56,350 nucleotides of DNA from Caldiserica bacterium UBA646 (GTDB lineage: Bacteria; Caldisericota; Caldisericia; Caldisericales; Caldisericaceae): NCBI GenBank assembly GCA_002299965.1, contig DBOM01000033.1, positions 1 through 56,350 of the forward strand, written 5' to 3'. The notes under the pieces were generated by a model that was given only the letters and a program-made list of their open reading frames with translations, had not been told where the DNA came from and did not search any database. Shown one piece after another: positions 33,951 through 40,973 of this stretch (the first letter of the stretch is position 1; each line of letters begins with the position of its first letter). Both the position numbers and the translations under genes were made by a program.

Positions 33951-34625
33951 TTACATCTGCATTGGCTCCTGTTCCAGATGTCCGTTCTCAATCCAGAAGA
34001 TCCTGTCGCAGATATGCTCAAGCTCTTTCTCGTTAGGGCTTGTTAAGATAATTGTTGTGCCGTTACCATTCAAGTCTTTAATGAGGTTATGGATGCTTGC
34101 TATTCCTTTGCGGTCCAAATTGCTTGTTGGTTCATCAAGAAGCAATAACTCAGGATGTTCCATCAGTGCCTGTGCGAGGCCTAACCTTTGAATCATTCCT
34201 GTTGAGTATGCTCTGACAGGCCGTTTGTCATCAGGGTTCAGCCCCACCAATTTAATCACTTCTCGAATTTCCTCTTTTCCGATTTCATTTCTGATTGAGG
34301 CAAGAAGTTCAAGGTTTCTCATCCCGCTGAGGTAAGTGAGAAATCCTGGTTTTTCAATGAGAACACCTGTTTTGTCCGGAAACTCGACATCCTTTCCAAC
34401 TTCTTTTCCAAAAACAGAAACGCTACCTTTTGTAGTGTAGATGAGGCCGCAGATTGCTCTGAGCAGCATACTCTTTCCCGAACCATTAGGACCTGTGAGC
34501 CCATATATTTTTGAGTAAGGAACCTGAAAGGAAATGTCATCTAAAATGGTACGTCTGCGAATTACTTTTGTAACGTTTTTCAAAAGCACTACGGGTTTTT
34601 CATTTGTTTCATTTTTTTCTTTCAT
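33951..34625 (-). CDS. ABC transporter ATP-binding protein
   Basis: This 224-residue ATPase has Walker A GPNGSGKS, a signature region YSTGMIQRLGLAQAL, and Walker B LLLLDEPTSNLD, all in canonical order. The signature starts YSTGM rather than LSGGQ, as in many ABC-2 exporters and bacteriocin-immunity transporters. It is the last gene of a four-gene unit with three membrane proteins and a small secreted protein. Start ATG follows GGAGG. Confidence 0.92.
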   Translation of the reverse strand: MKEKNETNEKPVVLLKNVTKVIRRRTILDDISFQVPYSKIYGLTGPNGSGKSMLLRAICGLIYTTKGSVSVFGKEVGKDVEFPDKTGVLIEKPGFLTYLSGMRNLELLASIRNEIGKEEIREVIKLVGLNPDDKRPVRAYSTGMIQRLGLAQALMEHPELLLLDEPTSNLDRKGIASIHNLIKDLNGNGTTIILTSPNEKELEHICDRIFWIENGHLEQEPMQM

Positions 34626-34628
34626 TGT

Positions 34629-35492
34629 TTATGCCTCCTTATGAATTTCTGAAATTCTTTTAAATATATCCATCCTGCGGATATAGATGAAACTTACCAC
34701 TAAAATTGTTAAAACAATTACTGCATTGTAAATAAGTGAAAAACTTAAAGAAAAACTATAAACACTTGGGTCAAAGAATGTATGCCTGAGAAGCATTGAT
34801 TGAGAGCCAGGCAACCACCGAACAATGTATGGGTGTCCGATGCCAAAAAGCCACGAGAGCATCATAACAGCACAAACAAGAATTAGAGCGGTAAATGAAT
34901 TCCTCCATATTACTGATAGTGCCATTTGAACAAATGATAATGCAAATAGTGTGCCGAGGTATAACAGAAATATCCATTTTACTAAAATCATCACGGTTAT
35001 ACCTTCTGGAATGTATTGCAGCGTGCCGGAAAGCAAAAACGGGCTTATCTGATTTGATAAAGGCAAGAAGAACGAACTGACTGCTAAAATGATTACAATA
35101 CTTATCACCACATAGATAGTCGAGAGCATAAAGAGCGTAACGGTTTTTCCAAGCCACCACTTTCTTCGTGAGCCAATGAGAGGAATAACAGAAACTCCCC
35201 TCTGTGATAGCTCTTCTTCTGCAATATTTCCAAACAGATAGAAGAACATAAGATATGGCAAAAACCAGAAAATAAAATTAAACAGAGAATCACTGGAAAG
35301 AGGCGGGCCTGCAAATGCAACAAAAAGTACATCCCATACATTCTTTGAATAGGATGAGGGGAAAGATGCAATTTCATATACACTGAGCAATCCTATCAGA
35401 GAAAATGTAATAACCGTTAAAATTAAATCCTTTATACGAAAAGCAGTTTTTAAATTTATACGCATTACTCTTGAAAATGGCACTTTTCCCAT
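34629..35492 (-). CDS. ABC-2-type membrane protein 3
   Basis: This integral membrane protein of 287 residues has about six hydrophobic helices, a first helix at about 22-42 and a cluster at 165-285. It lacks an ATP site. It is encoded directly before the ATPase with a three-base gap and after membrane protein 2 with a nine-base gap. I do not recognise a specific family beyond ABC-2-like permeases, and the three membrane proteins of this unit are only weakly alike in layout. Confidence 0.75.
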   Translation of the reverse strand: MGKVPFSRVMRINLKTAFRIKDLILTVITFSLIGLLSVYEIASFPSSYSKNVWDVLFVAFAGPPLSSDSLFNFIFWFLPYLMFFYLFGNIAEEELSQRGVSVIPLIGSRRKWWLGKTVTLFMLSTIYVVISIVIILAVSSFFLPLSNQISPFLLSGTLQYIPEGITVMILVKWIFLLYLGTLFALSFVQMALSVIWRNSFTALILVCAVMMLSWLFGIGHPYIVRWLPGSQSMLLRHTFFDPSVYSFSLSFSLIYNAVIVLTILVVSFIYIRRMDIFKRISEIHKEA

Positions 35493-35501
35493 AGCTTCAC
35501 C

Positions 35502-36359
35502 TCAAGATGCTACCTTTTTCAAAAGAAAATCCTTCTTCCTGCATATTAAAAACCCAATGGCTGTGAATAAGGCAATCCATATTACCCAGTAAATGATTGA
35601 AGCGGAATAAGGAGGATAAAGAGAGTTTTTTTCACCGAAGCTGTGAAAGTTAAGGAGAATGTGGTTAGAGATAAAGAAATTTACAAAGCGGTAAGGGATA
35701 TCACCTTTATAGGCAAAATACCCACCAAGGTTAATAAACACTCCGAACAAAAATCCCAGAGATGTGCTGTTAAAGAATAGAGATGCAGTTATAGTTGCAA
35801 GCCCTACACCGAACCATCCCAGTATCAAAAGCACAATAAGCTTGATGAATGCAGAAGTTACAGAGAGGGTTGCCGGTATCTGAGGGTTCAAATAACTGTA
35901 GCGGGGAAACTTCAAAGCCATTTCACTCCACGCATTGTTTAAGGGAAGCGCAAAGGAAGGTGCAACAAAAATGATAATGAGGAGTATTATAAGGTAAAGA
36001 ATGATAGACACTGTTAGAATTAGGATTTTATTCCATAGCCATTTGCTGCGGGAGCCAAGGCGAAGAAGAACAAATTCCTCAAAATTCGTAGCGGCTGGAA
36101 TGTCGCTTATAAAAAGGAGAAGAACGGGAATTAAAACTAAAAATAACATACTGCCACTTCCCAGTGTGCTAAATACAACATCCCATACATTTGCTGATAT
36201 TTTCTGATTAATAGTAAATACCAGAACTCTATCACCTATAAGGTACGTAAAGAACAAAACTATTAGAAATAGAGATATCAGCATCCATCTTTTATAAAAG
36301 ATAAATCTTTGAAACTCAAAGCTGAATATATGCATGGTATCTTTAAGTTTTTTATTCAT
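35502..36359 (-). CDS. ABC-2-type membrane protein 2
   Basis: A 285-residue protein with about six hydrophobic helices. A longer frame begins at 36401, but the ATG at 36359 overlaps the stop of membrane protein 1 by eight bases and gives a normal N-terminus ('MNKKLKDTMHIFSFEFQRF'), so it is chosen. It shares the 'N-x-W-D-V-V-F' motif near the first extracytoplasmic loop with membrane protein 3 ('NVWDVLF'), which supports a common origin. Confidence 0.72.
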   Translation of the reverse strand: MNKKLKDTMHIFSFEFQRFIFYKRWMLISLFLIVLFFTYLIGDRVLVFTINQKISANVWDVVFSTLGSGSMLFLVLIPVLLLFISDIPAATNFEEFVLLRLGSRSKWLWNKILILTVSIILYLIILLIIIFVAPSFALPLNNAWSEMALKFPRYSYLNPQIPATLSVTSAFIKLIVLLILGWFGVGLATITASLFFNSTSLGFLFGVFINLGGYFAYKGDIPYRFVNFFISNHILLNFHSFGEKNSLYPPYSASIIYWVIWIALFTAIGFLICRKKDFLLKKVAS

Positions 36360-37173
36360 AAACCCTTTTCTTCTTTGCAAACTTAAATATGCATATTGCA
36401 CTTATCAGGAAAATAGCTCCTAATTCTCCAAATACAGTTAGCCATGATGTTGTCTTATAGGAAAATGGCATCAAAGTCATTACAGTGCTCCACTCTGCTT
36501 TACCTAATATATTCATTGCAAAGGAACCAATCTGATACAGAATAAATGGAGTTGCAAGTGCAACATACCTATTATGGAGAAATAAGGATAAAGCCAATCC
36601 CAATGAAGCATATACAGCCCCAAAGATAAAGGATAAGCCAGTGAGGAAAAATACATATAAGTCAGGTTTTACGCGATAGAAATAACCCATAGGCCCTGGA
36701 AGAAATGCATATGGAATACGTCCACCTACCCACGCTTCACCGGGCGCAGGCACAGGTCCAAAGCCCCGTAGATAAAAAATATTTATAACCCCATACATAA
36801 TAAGGAGTGGAATGGACAGACTTATTCCACCTGCAAGCAAGTTTGCAAAAAATTTAGAAGTAATGTATTTGCGGAAAGAAGTCCTTGAGAGGATAAATGA
36901 GATATATCCGGAAGAGCGGTCTGTGATGAATGATGCGGCAAATGGGAGCACTGCAATTAGAGGTGCAAGTAAAGGAAGAACCCAATAGTATGCTCCGTAA
37001 ATGAAGCCATCAAAAGCGTTTTGGGTAAAAGGATATTCGCCAGGATTGATAGCAAAAGGGTCTACTGGTGGCCCATACTCTAGCAAACCAGCTATGGCAG
37101 CTACAAAGGTAATTGCAATTGCAAGCAAAAAAGACCAACTAAAAAATGCTCTACGAAATTCTTCTTTTAACAT
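36352..37173 (-). CDS. ABC-2-type membrane protein 1
   Basis: A 273-residue protein with about six hydrophobic helices and a hydrophilic N-terminus. The frame opens at 37188 but GGAGGT at 37181-37186 places translation at ATG 37173. It carries the 'TDRSSGYISFILSRTSFRKY' ABC-2 loop, the cytosolic coupling region typical of ABC-2 permeases. It is the first membrane gene after the small secreted protein, with a 63-base gap. Confidence 0.75.
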   Translation of the reverse strand: MLKEEFRRAFFSWSFLLAIAITFVAAIAGLLEYGPPVDPFAINPGEYPFTQNAFDGFIYGAYYWVLPLLAPLIAVLPFAASFITDRSSGYISFILSRTSFRKYITSKFFANLLAGGISLSIPLLIMYGVINIFYLRGFGPVPAPGEAWVGGRIPYAFLPGPMGYFYRVKPDLYVFFLTGLSFIFGAVYASLGLALSLFLHNRYVALATPFILYQIGSFAMNILGKAEWSTVMTLMPFSYKTTSWLTVFGELGAIFLISAICIFKFAKKKRVYE

Positions 37174-37201
37174 TTTATTTACCTCCATATTCTTTTTTAT
37201 T

Positions 37202-37695
37202 TGGTGGCGAGAGAATTTAAACTAAACTACATTACATTATGGGCTATCAGGGCTCCAGTGGCCTACAGTACGGATGTTAACAGGGTCTGACCAACCTGAC
37301 TCGAACCTCATATGAACATACTGTCCAGCACTTGCAGAATTATTAAACCTCCACAAATCACCATCATTAACCAGTTTCTTCAGTGATACCGTAGTATTAT
37401 CAGAAAGTTGTAGGTAAGCCCACAAATCATAATCACCACCTACCCAGTCGCAATCCACAGCGCATTGACCGCTATACAGTTTTTGCTGGTTATTAGTGGG
37501 TGTGGAACCTCCAAATGGTCCTACTGTTAAATCGTAATAGTACCAGGTGCCTGAAGCAAGCGCTTTGCCAGCAATGAACATAAACAAAAAACCAACAAGC
37601 ATAACTGCTAAAAAAATTGTTGCTTTTCTTCGCATAATAGCCTCCTATTATTTTATTCAAATTTCCTATAACTGCAAGGCATCCTCTCGCCACCA
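37202..37695. repeat. 12-bp inverted repeat pair flanking the small secreted-protein gene
   Basis: TGGTGGCGAGAG at 37202-37213 and its exact reverse complement at 37684-37695 flank the 37237-37635 gene. In the - strand mRNA the first copy lies in the leader and the second just before the Shine-Dalgarno of membrane protein 1, so they can base-pair across the gene. A 12-bp exact inverted pair in so short a distance is unlikely by chance. Confidence 0.6.
37237..37635 (-). CDS. Small secreted protein, unknown, heading the ABC operon
   Basis: This 132-residue protein has a strong Sec signal peptide ending ALA-S at about residue 27. The mature ~105 residues start with SGTWYYYDL, are rich in Trp, Tyr, Ser, Asn and Gly, and contain one close cysteine pair, QCAVDCDW. 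I do not recognise a family. The exported size, the ABC operon behind it and the upstream regulation recall a bacteriocin or secreted signal with an exporter/immunity system (for example the lactococcin 972 type, to which the 'GTW' start is a superficial similarity). Shine-Dalgarno GGAGG lies seven bases from the ATG. Confidence 0.72.
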   Translation of the reverse strand: MRRKATIFLAVMLVGFLFMFIAGKALASGTWYYYDLTVGPFGGSTPTNNQQKLYSGQCAVDCDWVGGDYDLWAYLQLSDNTTVSLKKLVNDGDLWRFNNSASAGQYVHMRFESGWSDPVNIRTVGHWSPDSP

Positions 37696-37754
37696 CTTTT
37701 CTTACAGCCTTGCTGTATAGGTTCCGCTAAGCAATTTTTATTAATACTCTTCAT
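37653..37754 (-). CDS. Possible 33-residue leader ORF with three cysteines
   Basis: A 33-codon ORF on the - strand starts at ATG 37754 behind a strong GGAAGGTGG, nine bases upstream. It encodes a polar peptide with three cysteines and no signal peptide, and spans the first 12-bp inverted repeat. It lies between promoter B and the small secreted protein. It could be a leader peptide that controls expression. Without homologues this is tentative. Confidence 0.35.
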   Translation of the reverse strand: MKSINKNCLAEPIQQGCKKSGGERMPCSYRKFE

Positions 37755-37788
37755 CTCTCTTTACCACCTTCCTTTCCAAAAACTTTTT

Positions 37789-37842
37789 CCTCTCATATAT
37801 AAGACTCAAGTTTTCCAAAAAATGTTACATTTTTTTGGGAGA
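37789..37842 (-). promoter_or_regulatory. ECF-like promoter motif B (small secreted protein/ABC operon)
   Basis: Read on the - strand: AAAAAATGTAACATTTTTT (a dyad around the first half), about 10 bases, then GAGTCTTATATATGAGAG. The TGTAAC/GTCTTATAT pair and spacing fit an extracytoplasmic-function sigma promoter. It lies about 160 bp upstream of the small secreted protein gene. Confidence 0.65.
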
Positions 37843-38081
37843 ATGTTCAGACTTTTTTCTGTTATTCTTATAAATGCCTCTTTAAACCGCTATTCTTTGA
37901 ATAACTTTTACATTTATCTTTTTATATTCAATATTTTTACATTCATATTGCGCCACCTCTTTTAAATAAAGTTTTCCTTTTCTGCATTTCTTTCTGCTAC
38001 ACTACCTATCAAAAATTTCTTCTCTCATATATTTAGATCCATAAGTCGGAAAATTTTCCACATTTTTTATAAGAATTTTTA
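37816..38081. repeat. Leader repeat, copy 1
   Basis: This 266-bp segment is repeated at 40438-40703 without gaps, with 7 mismatches (about 97% identical). On the - strand it contains promoter motif C, a conserved Shine-Dalgarno (GAGGTGG at 37952-37958), and a ten-residue ORF, MNVKILNIKR, at 37946-37914, then part of promoter motif B. No terminal inverted repeats or transposase are seen. Confidence 0.9.
38019..38075 (-). promoter_or_regulatory. ECF-like promoter motif C
   Basis: Read on the - strand: AAAAAATGTGGAAAATTTTCC, a spacer, then GGATCTAAATATATGAGAG. It lies upstream of motif B in the same leader. The first half contains the palindrome GGAAAATTTTCC, so a dimeric regulator site is an alternative to a sigma contact. 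Confidence 0.6.
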
Positions 38082-38225
38082 GATTTCACGGATGAGTTCA
38101 TGCTTTATAAGTTTTCTTGTCCTGCAAGATTTGTCTCTATTGTTTATCCATCTAATTTTAAAAATCTTTCTATAGGATTAGACGCAGAGACTTTAAAAAA
38201 GTTTCAAGATTTTGAAGAGTTTTAA
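38073..38225 (+). pseudogene. Possible decayed + strand gene fragment
   Basis: An open frame without a Shine-Dalgarno runs on the + strand from 38073 to a stop at 38223-38225, encoding about 50 residues with protein-like composition (internal ATG at 38100; 'FSCPARFVSIVYPSNFKN'). It is opposite in direction to every nearby gene and ends at the terminator. It may be the tail of a lost gene. I do not recognise it. Confidence 0.3.
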
Positions 38226-38251
38226 AAAAGAGGGCGCCTTTAAACGCCCTC
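38224..38251 (-). terminator. Terminator of the three-gene exported-protein unit
   Basis: On the - strand a 7-bp stem, GAGGGCG with CGCCCTC (38230-38236 and 38245-38251), is followed directly by a run of six T (38224-38229). It lies 29 bases past the stop of the gene at 38280-38858 and separates it from the next leader. Confidence 0.9.
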
Positions 38252-38279
38252 AAGCCAATTACTTAAATAAATACCTATT

Positions 38280-38858
38280 TTATGGGTTGTCAAAAATTAA
38301 CTGGTTCTCGCTTTTTGGAAGAAGTACCTTCATTAGATCACGATGTTCATGGTATATATAGACAAATTTCTTGATCTCAAAATCTTCAGGAAGTTCAAAA
38401 ATAACCCATCCTTCAGCTGTTCTATCTTCTAATTTTCCAAAGCCAAGGATTTGAAGATTTTTCCCAAAAAGTTGATGTGCTTTTACTCCCTCAAGACGAC
38501 CAATAATTGTCTTATCTTTATGATCTCCCTTTCCTTCAATATAGAAGCTTCCACATAGATCATAAGAGTAGTTCCCATTAGAACCAATAGGAAGCCCAAA
38601 GTGTTGAGGGGGATCACCTTGACTTCTTTCCTTCGTTGCATCCAGCAACACTTTGAATGCAATGTATTTTTTAGGTAATTCTTCTTTAACAGAGGGGTAA
38701 ACTCTTCTCCACTCTAATACTGTTATATAAATACCTGTAAGTCCTACCTGTGCTTTTTCTCCCAATTCAACTGTTTTAGTTCCACCGCCTGCAATACAAT
38801 AAAAGGGAGTTATGATTATTCTTAGAATTAAGAGTATAATAATTATTGCTTTATTCAT
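38280..38858 (-). CDS. Exported DUF4352-like protein
   Basis: This 192-residue protein has an N-terminal hydrophobic segment (about 3-22) and an all-beta body with the pattern of DUF4352/immunoprotective extracellular domains: an opening 'ELGEKAQVGLTGIYITVLE', a 'YIAFKVLLDATK' strand, 'NYSYDLCGS', and 'AEGWVIFELPEDFEIK', where the family usually has 'G.lvFevp'. No lipobox is visible. It follows the preceding gene by three bases and has no obvious Shine-Dalgarno, so it is probably translated by coupling. Confidence 0.6.
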   Translation of the reverse strand: MNKAIIIILLILRIIITPFYCIAGGGTKTVELGEKAQVGLTGIYITVLEWRRVYPSVKEELPKKYIAFKVLLDATKERSQGDPPQHFGLPIGSNGNYSYDLCGSFYIEGKGDHKDKTIIGRLEGVKAHQLFGKNLQILGFGKLEDRTAEGWVIFELPEDFEIKKFVYIYHEHRDLMKVLLPKSENQLIFDNP

Positions 38859-38861
38859 GAT

Positions 38862-39488
38862 CTAAGGATTTACTAAATTATTCTTCTCGAGACCTGGAAA
38901 CAAACTCGGGGCATATCCATCCCAGGAGTTTGTTTTCTCATGTTTTGGATTCCTCACAAAGTGGGTATCTGCTGAGGGGTCAATTAGGAAAATTATTTTG
39001 TCGTTTCTCAATTTTTGTATATCTTCGTTTTTAATATTTACAATGACTGAAATAAATCCTTTGAATTCTGAATTATTTCTTTGAAGCATATCAAAGAGTG
39101 ATTTCCTGTCATAAAGCATTCCATTTTCAGAAGCAACAAAGAAAGTTCCCTTAAGATTTGTCCCTTTTTCAATACTTCTTCCTTCTATTGCAAGCACTTT
39201 AATGTTATATTTATCAACTAACCTTTTAATATCTTCTTTGCTCATATACCTTGAAAAGGTGATTGTCGCAAAATAGTTCTCTTGCGATGGTTTCTCCTTC
39301 TTTATTCTATCAAGAACTTTATTTACTTTATTCTTATAATTCACAAGGGAGCCTTTGCTTTCTGAAACTTCTCTTGCAATGGAAAACATATTAAAGAATG
39401 GTTTATCTTTTGAATAAGCATTTAAAAAGCCAAAGGTACCCAAAACAATAGAAGCTAAAATTGCTATAACAATGATTGTTTTCTTCAT
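38862..39488 (-). CDS. Exported protein of unknown function
   Basis: The 208-residue protein starts at ATG 39488, after GAGGAAAC. An earlier frame start adds 27 residues but runs into the upstream gene's stop. It has an N-terminal membrane/signal segment ('IIVIAILASIVLGTFGFL') and a soluble alpha/beta body with 'YFATITFSRYMSKEDIKRLVDKYNIKVLAIEGRS', in part, and a charged C-terminus. No conserved enzyme motif is visible. It sits between two other exported-protein genes in one unit. Confidence 0.6.
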   Translation of the reverse strand: MKKTIIVIAILASIVLGTFGFLNAYSKDKPFFNMFSIAREVSESKGSLVNYKNKVNKVLDRIKKEKPSQENYFATITFSRYMSKEDIKRLVDKYNIKVLAIEGRSIEKGTNLKGTFFVASENGMLYDRKSLFDMLQRNNSEFKGFISVIVNIKNEDIQKLRNDKIIFLIDPSADTHFVRNPKHEKTNSWDGYAPSLFPGLEKNNLVNP

Positions 39489-39501
39489 TTTTGTTTCCTC
39501 C

Positions 39502-40125
39502 TCAATACCATGGATAATCCCTTGTTTTATGCGTATCATAATAATACGTATCGTATTCACCGAAGGCATAGTAACTCATCTGAGAAGTAAATTGAAATTT
39601 TATTGGATCAGTAAAATAAACCCTAAAACGAGAATCAAAACGATAATCAATATTAGCTGTCATTGAAAGAGGACTAAGGCAAACAACCTCTGTTTCGTCA
39701 TACCAGCCATTGCCGTAAGGTTCTGGATCATCATCTCTATCGAAATGGGGTGAAGGAAGTGTGCTGTAATACATAGAAGTATTTAGAGCGGATACGGTTG
39801 TATTACACCCCCCACCCTGGCAGCCTTCATCTACTACAGAAATATCAAAAGTATAGTACAAAGCAGGTGTATGATTTGAGTAATAATTTTCTATTGCATT
39901 AATAGCATCTTGTGTAAATCTGAACCTTGCTTGAGGGGAAACGTAGAGGTTATACGCGCTGTCGGTATATTCATACATTACAGTCCTTCCCCAATCAGGT
40001 GAATATGTCCCAACTTGTTCTCCCCAGTCTTCTGTAGGACTCCATTGATCCCCATATACCGGACTAACAATAGCAAGGAGAGCCACAACGAAAACCACAA
40101 AAACAATTAAGAAATATCTTTTCAT
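39502..40125 (-). CDS. Secreted protein of unknown function
   Basis: This 207-residue protein has a typical Sec signal peptide (about 1-25, ending VYG) and a mature part rich in Tyr, Asp, Ser and Thr, with a tight cysteine pair in EGCQGGGCN. I do not recognise a family. It is the first gene of a three-gene unit of exported proteins behind a leader with the ECF-like promoters D and E. A strong AAGGAGG precedes the ATG. It resembles the small secreted protein at 37237 only in style (leader type and composition). Confidence 0.68.
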   Translation of the reverse strand: MKRYFLIVFVVFVVALLAIVSPVYGDQWSPTEDWGEQVGTYSPDWGRTVMYEYTDSAYNLYVSPQARFRFTQDAINAIENYYSNHTPALYYTFDISVVDEGCQGGGCNTTVSALNTSMYYSTLPSPHFDRDDDPEPYGNGWYDETEVVCLSPLSMTANIDYRFDSRFRVYFTDPIKFQFTSQMSYYAFGEYDTYYYDTHKTRDYPWY

Positions 40126-40408
40126 CTCATTACCTCCTTGTATAATTTTTTATTCCTGCCTTTTTAGGCAATTAATATAAACGTTTTCTGCTATCAGTTC
40201 TGCTTTTAACTGCTTCTTTTTCAATATTTTACCCCATTAATTTCTTTTGTCCAATTTCCGCTCAGTTGTTACCTGTTTCTGTACGAAACAATCCTTCATT
40301 TACCTTTTGTTCATCAGCTTATGACTCTCATACTGCACCACCTCCTTAAAATAACAATATTAATTGCTATATCGTTAAATATCAGCTCTCATATTCTCTT
40401 AAAAAATT
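40126..40408 (-). other. Leader of the secreted-protein unit with tandem very short ORFs
   Basis: Between promoter D and the 40125 gene the - strand holds a strong Shine-Dalgarno, AAGGAGGTGG, and a five-residue ORF, MRVIS (40331-40314), followed by overlapping very short frames (MNKR; then a 20-residue frame with one Cys, 40305-40243). No ordinary gene is present. The same 'promoter, GGTGG Shine-Dalgarno, tiny ORF' order is seen in the other leaders. Confidence 0.5.
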
Positions 40409-40466
40409 CTTCTCTTATATATAAGACTCACAAACTTCAAAAAATGTTACATTTTTTTATGAGAAT
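40409..40466 (-). promoter_or_regulatory. ECF-like promoter motif D
   Basis: Read on the - strand: AAAAAATGTAACATTTTTT, about 10 bases, GAGTCTTATATATAAGAG. It matches motif B in both boxes. It drives the secreted-protein unit at 38280-40125, with about 285 bp of leader. Confidence 0.65.
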
Positions 40467-40703
40467 GTTCAGACTTTTTTCTGTTATTCTCATAAATGTC
40501 TCTTTAAACCGCTATTCTTTGAATAACTTTTACATTTATCTTTTTATATTCAATATTTTTACATTCATATTGCGCCGCCTCTTTTAAATAAAGTTTTCCT
40601 TTTCTGCATTTCTTTCTGCTACACTACCTATCAAAAATTTCTTCTCTCATATATTTAGATCCATAAGTCGGAAAATTTTCCACATTTTTTGAAAGAATTT
40701 TTA
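40438..40703. repeat. Leader repeat, copy 2
   Basis: This 266-bp direct copy of 37816-38081 lies 2622 bp away with only 7 mismatches and no gaps. It contains motif E and the ten-residue ORF MNVKILNIKR (40568-40536), then part of motif D. Identity stops abruptly at both ends. Confidence 0.9.
40641..40700 (-). promoter_or_regulatory. ECF-like promoter motif E
   Basis: Read on the - strand: AAAAAATGTGGAAAATTTTCC, a spacer, GGATCTAAATATATGAGAG, identical to motif C. It is the farthest upstream element of the secreted-protein leader. Confidence 0.6.
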
Positions 40704-40973
40704 AATATTGTGTATTGTTTTTTAGTTAGAGATTATTTCGTTAGCTTCTTAAGTAGTATTCTTTGTTTTGTAATCTAGGAAATACTTTTGAGTTTATTGT
40801 AAGATAAGAACAAGATTTGATAAATTATATTTCTTTGAAATTATAGAAATTACTCTGTTGTTGTACCATTCGTGACAGTGCTTTTGTTGTTTTTGATATT
40901 CACTTATTTTTTTCACAAATGAAATAAGTGATAGATGATTTTTTTTGAAAATAAGCTGCTATTTAATAATGTT
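40704..40973. other. Intergenic stretch with one hairpin
   Basis: No gene is visible. A hairpin, CACTTATTT (40901-40909) with AAATAAGTG (40922-40930), lies past the buk stop and may be a weak terminator for the buk operon on the - strand. The rest is AT-rich and featureless. Confidence 0.5.

Noticed and set aside
37493..37696. A 67-codon - strand frame overlapping the small secreted-protein gene
   Set aside because: It overlaps a gene with a clear signal peptide, starts with GTG without a suitable ribosome site, and its product has no protein-like pattern.
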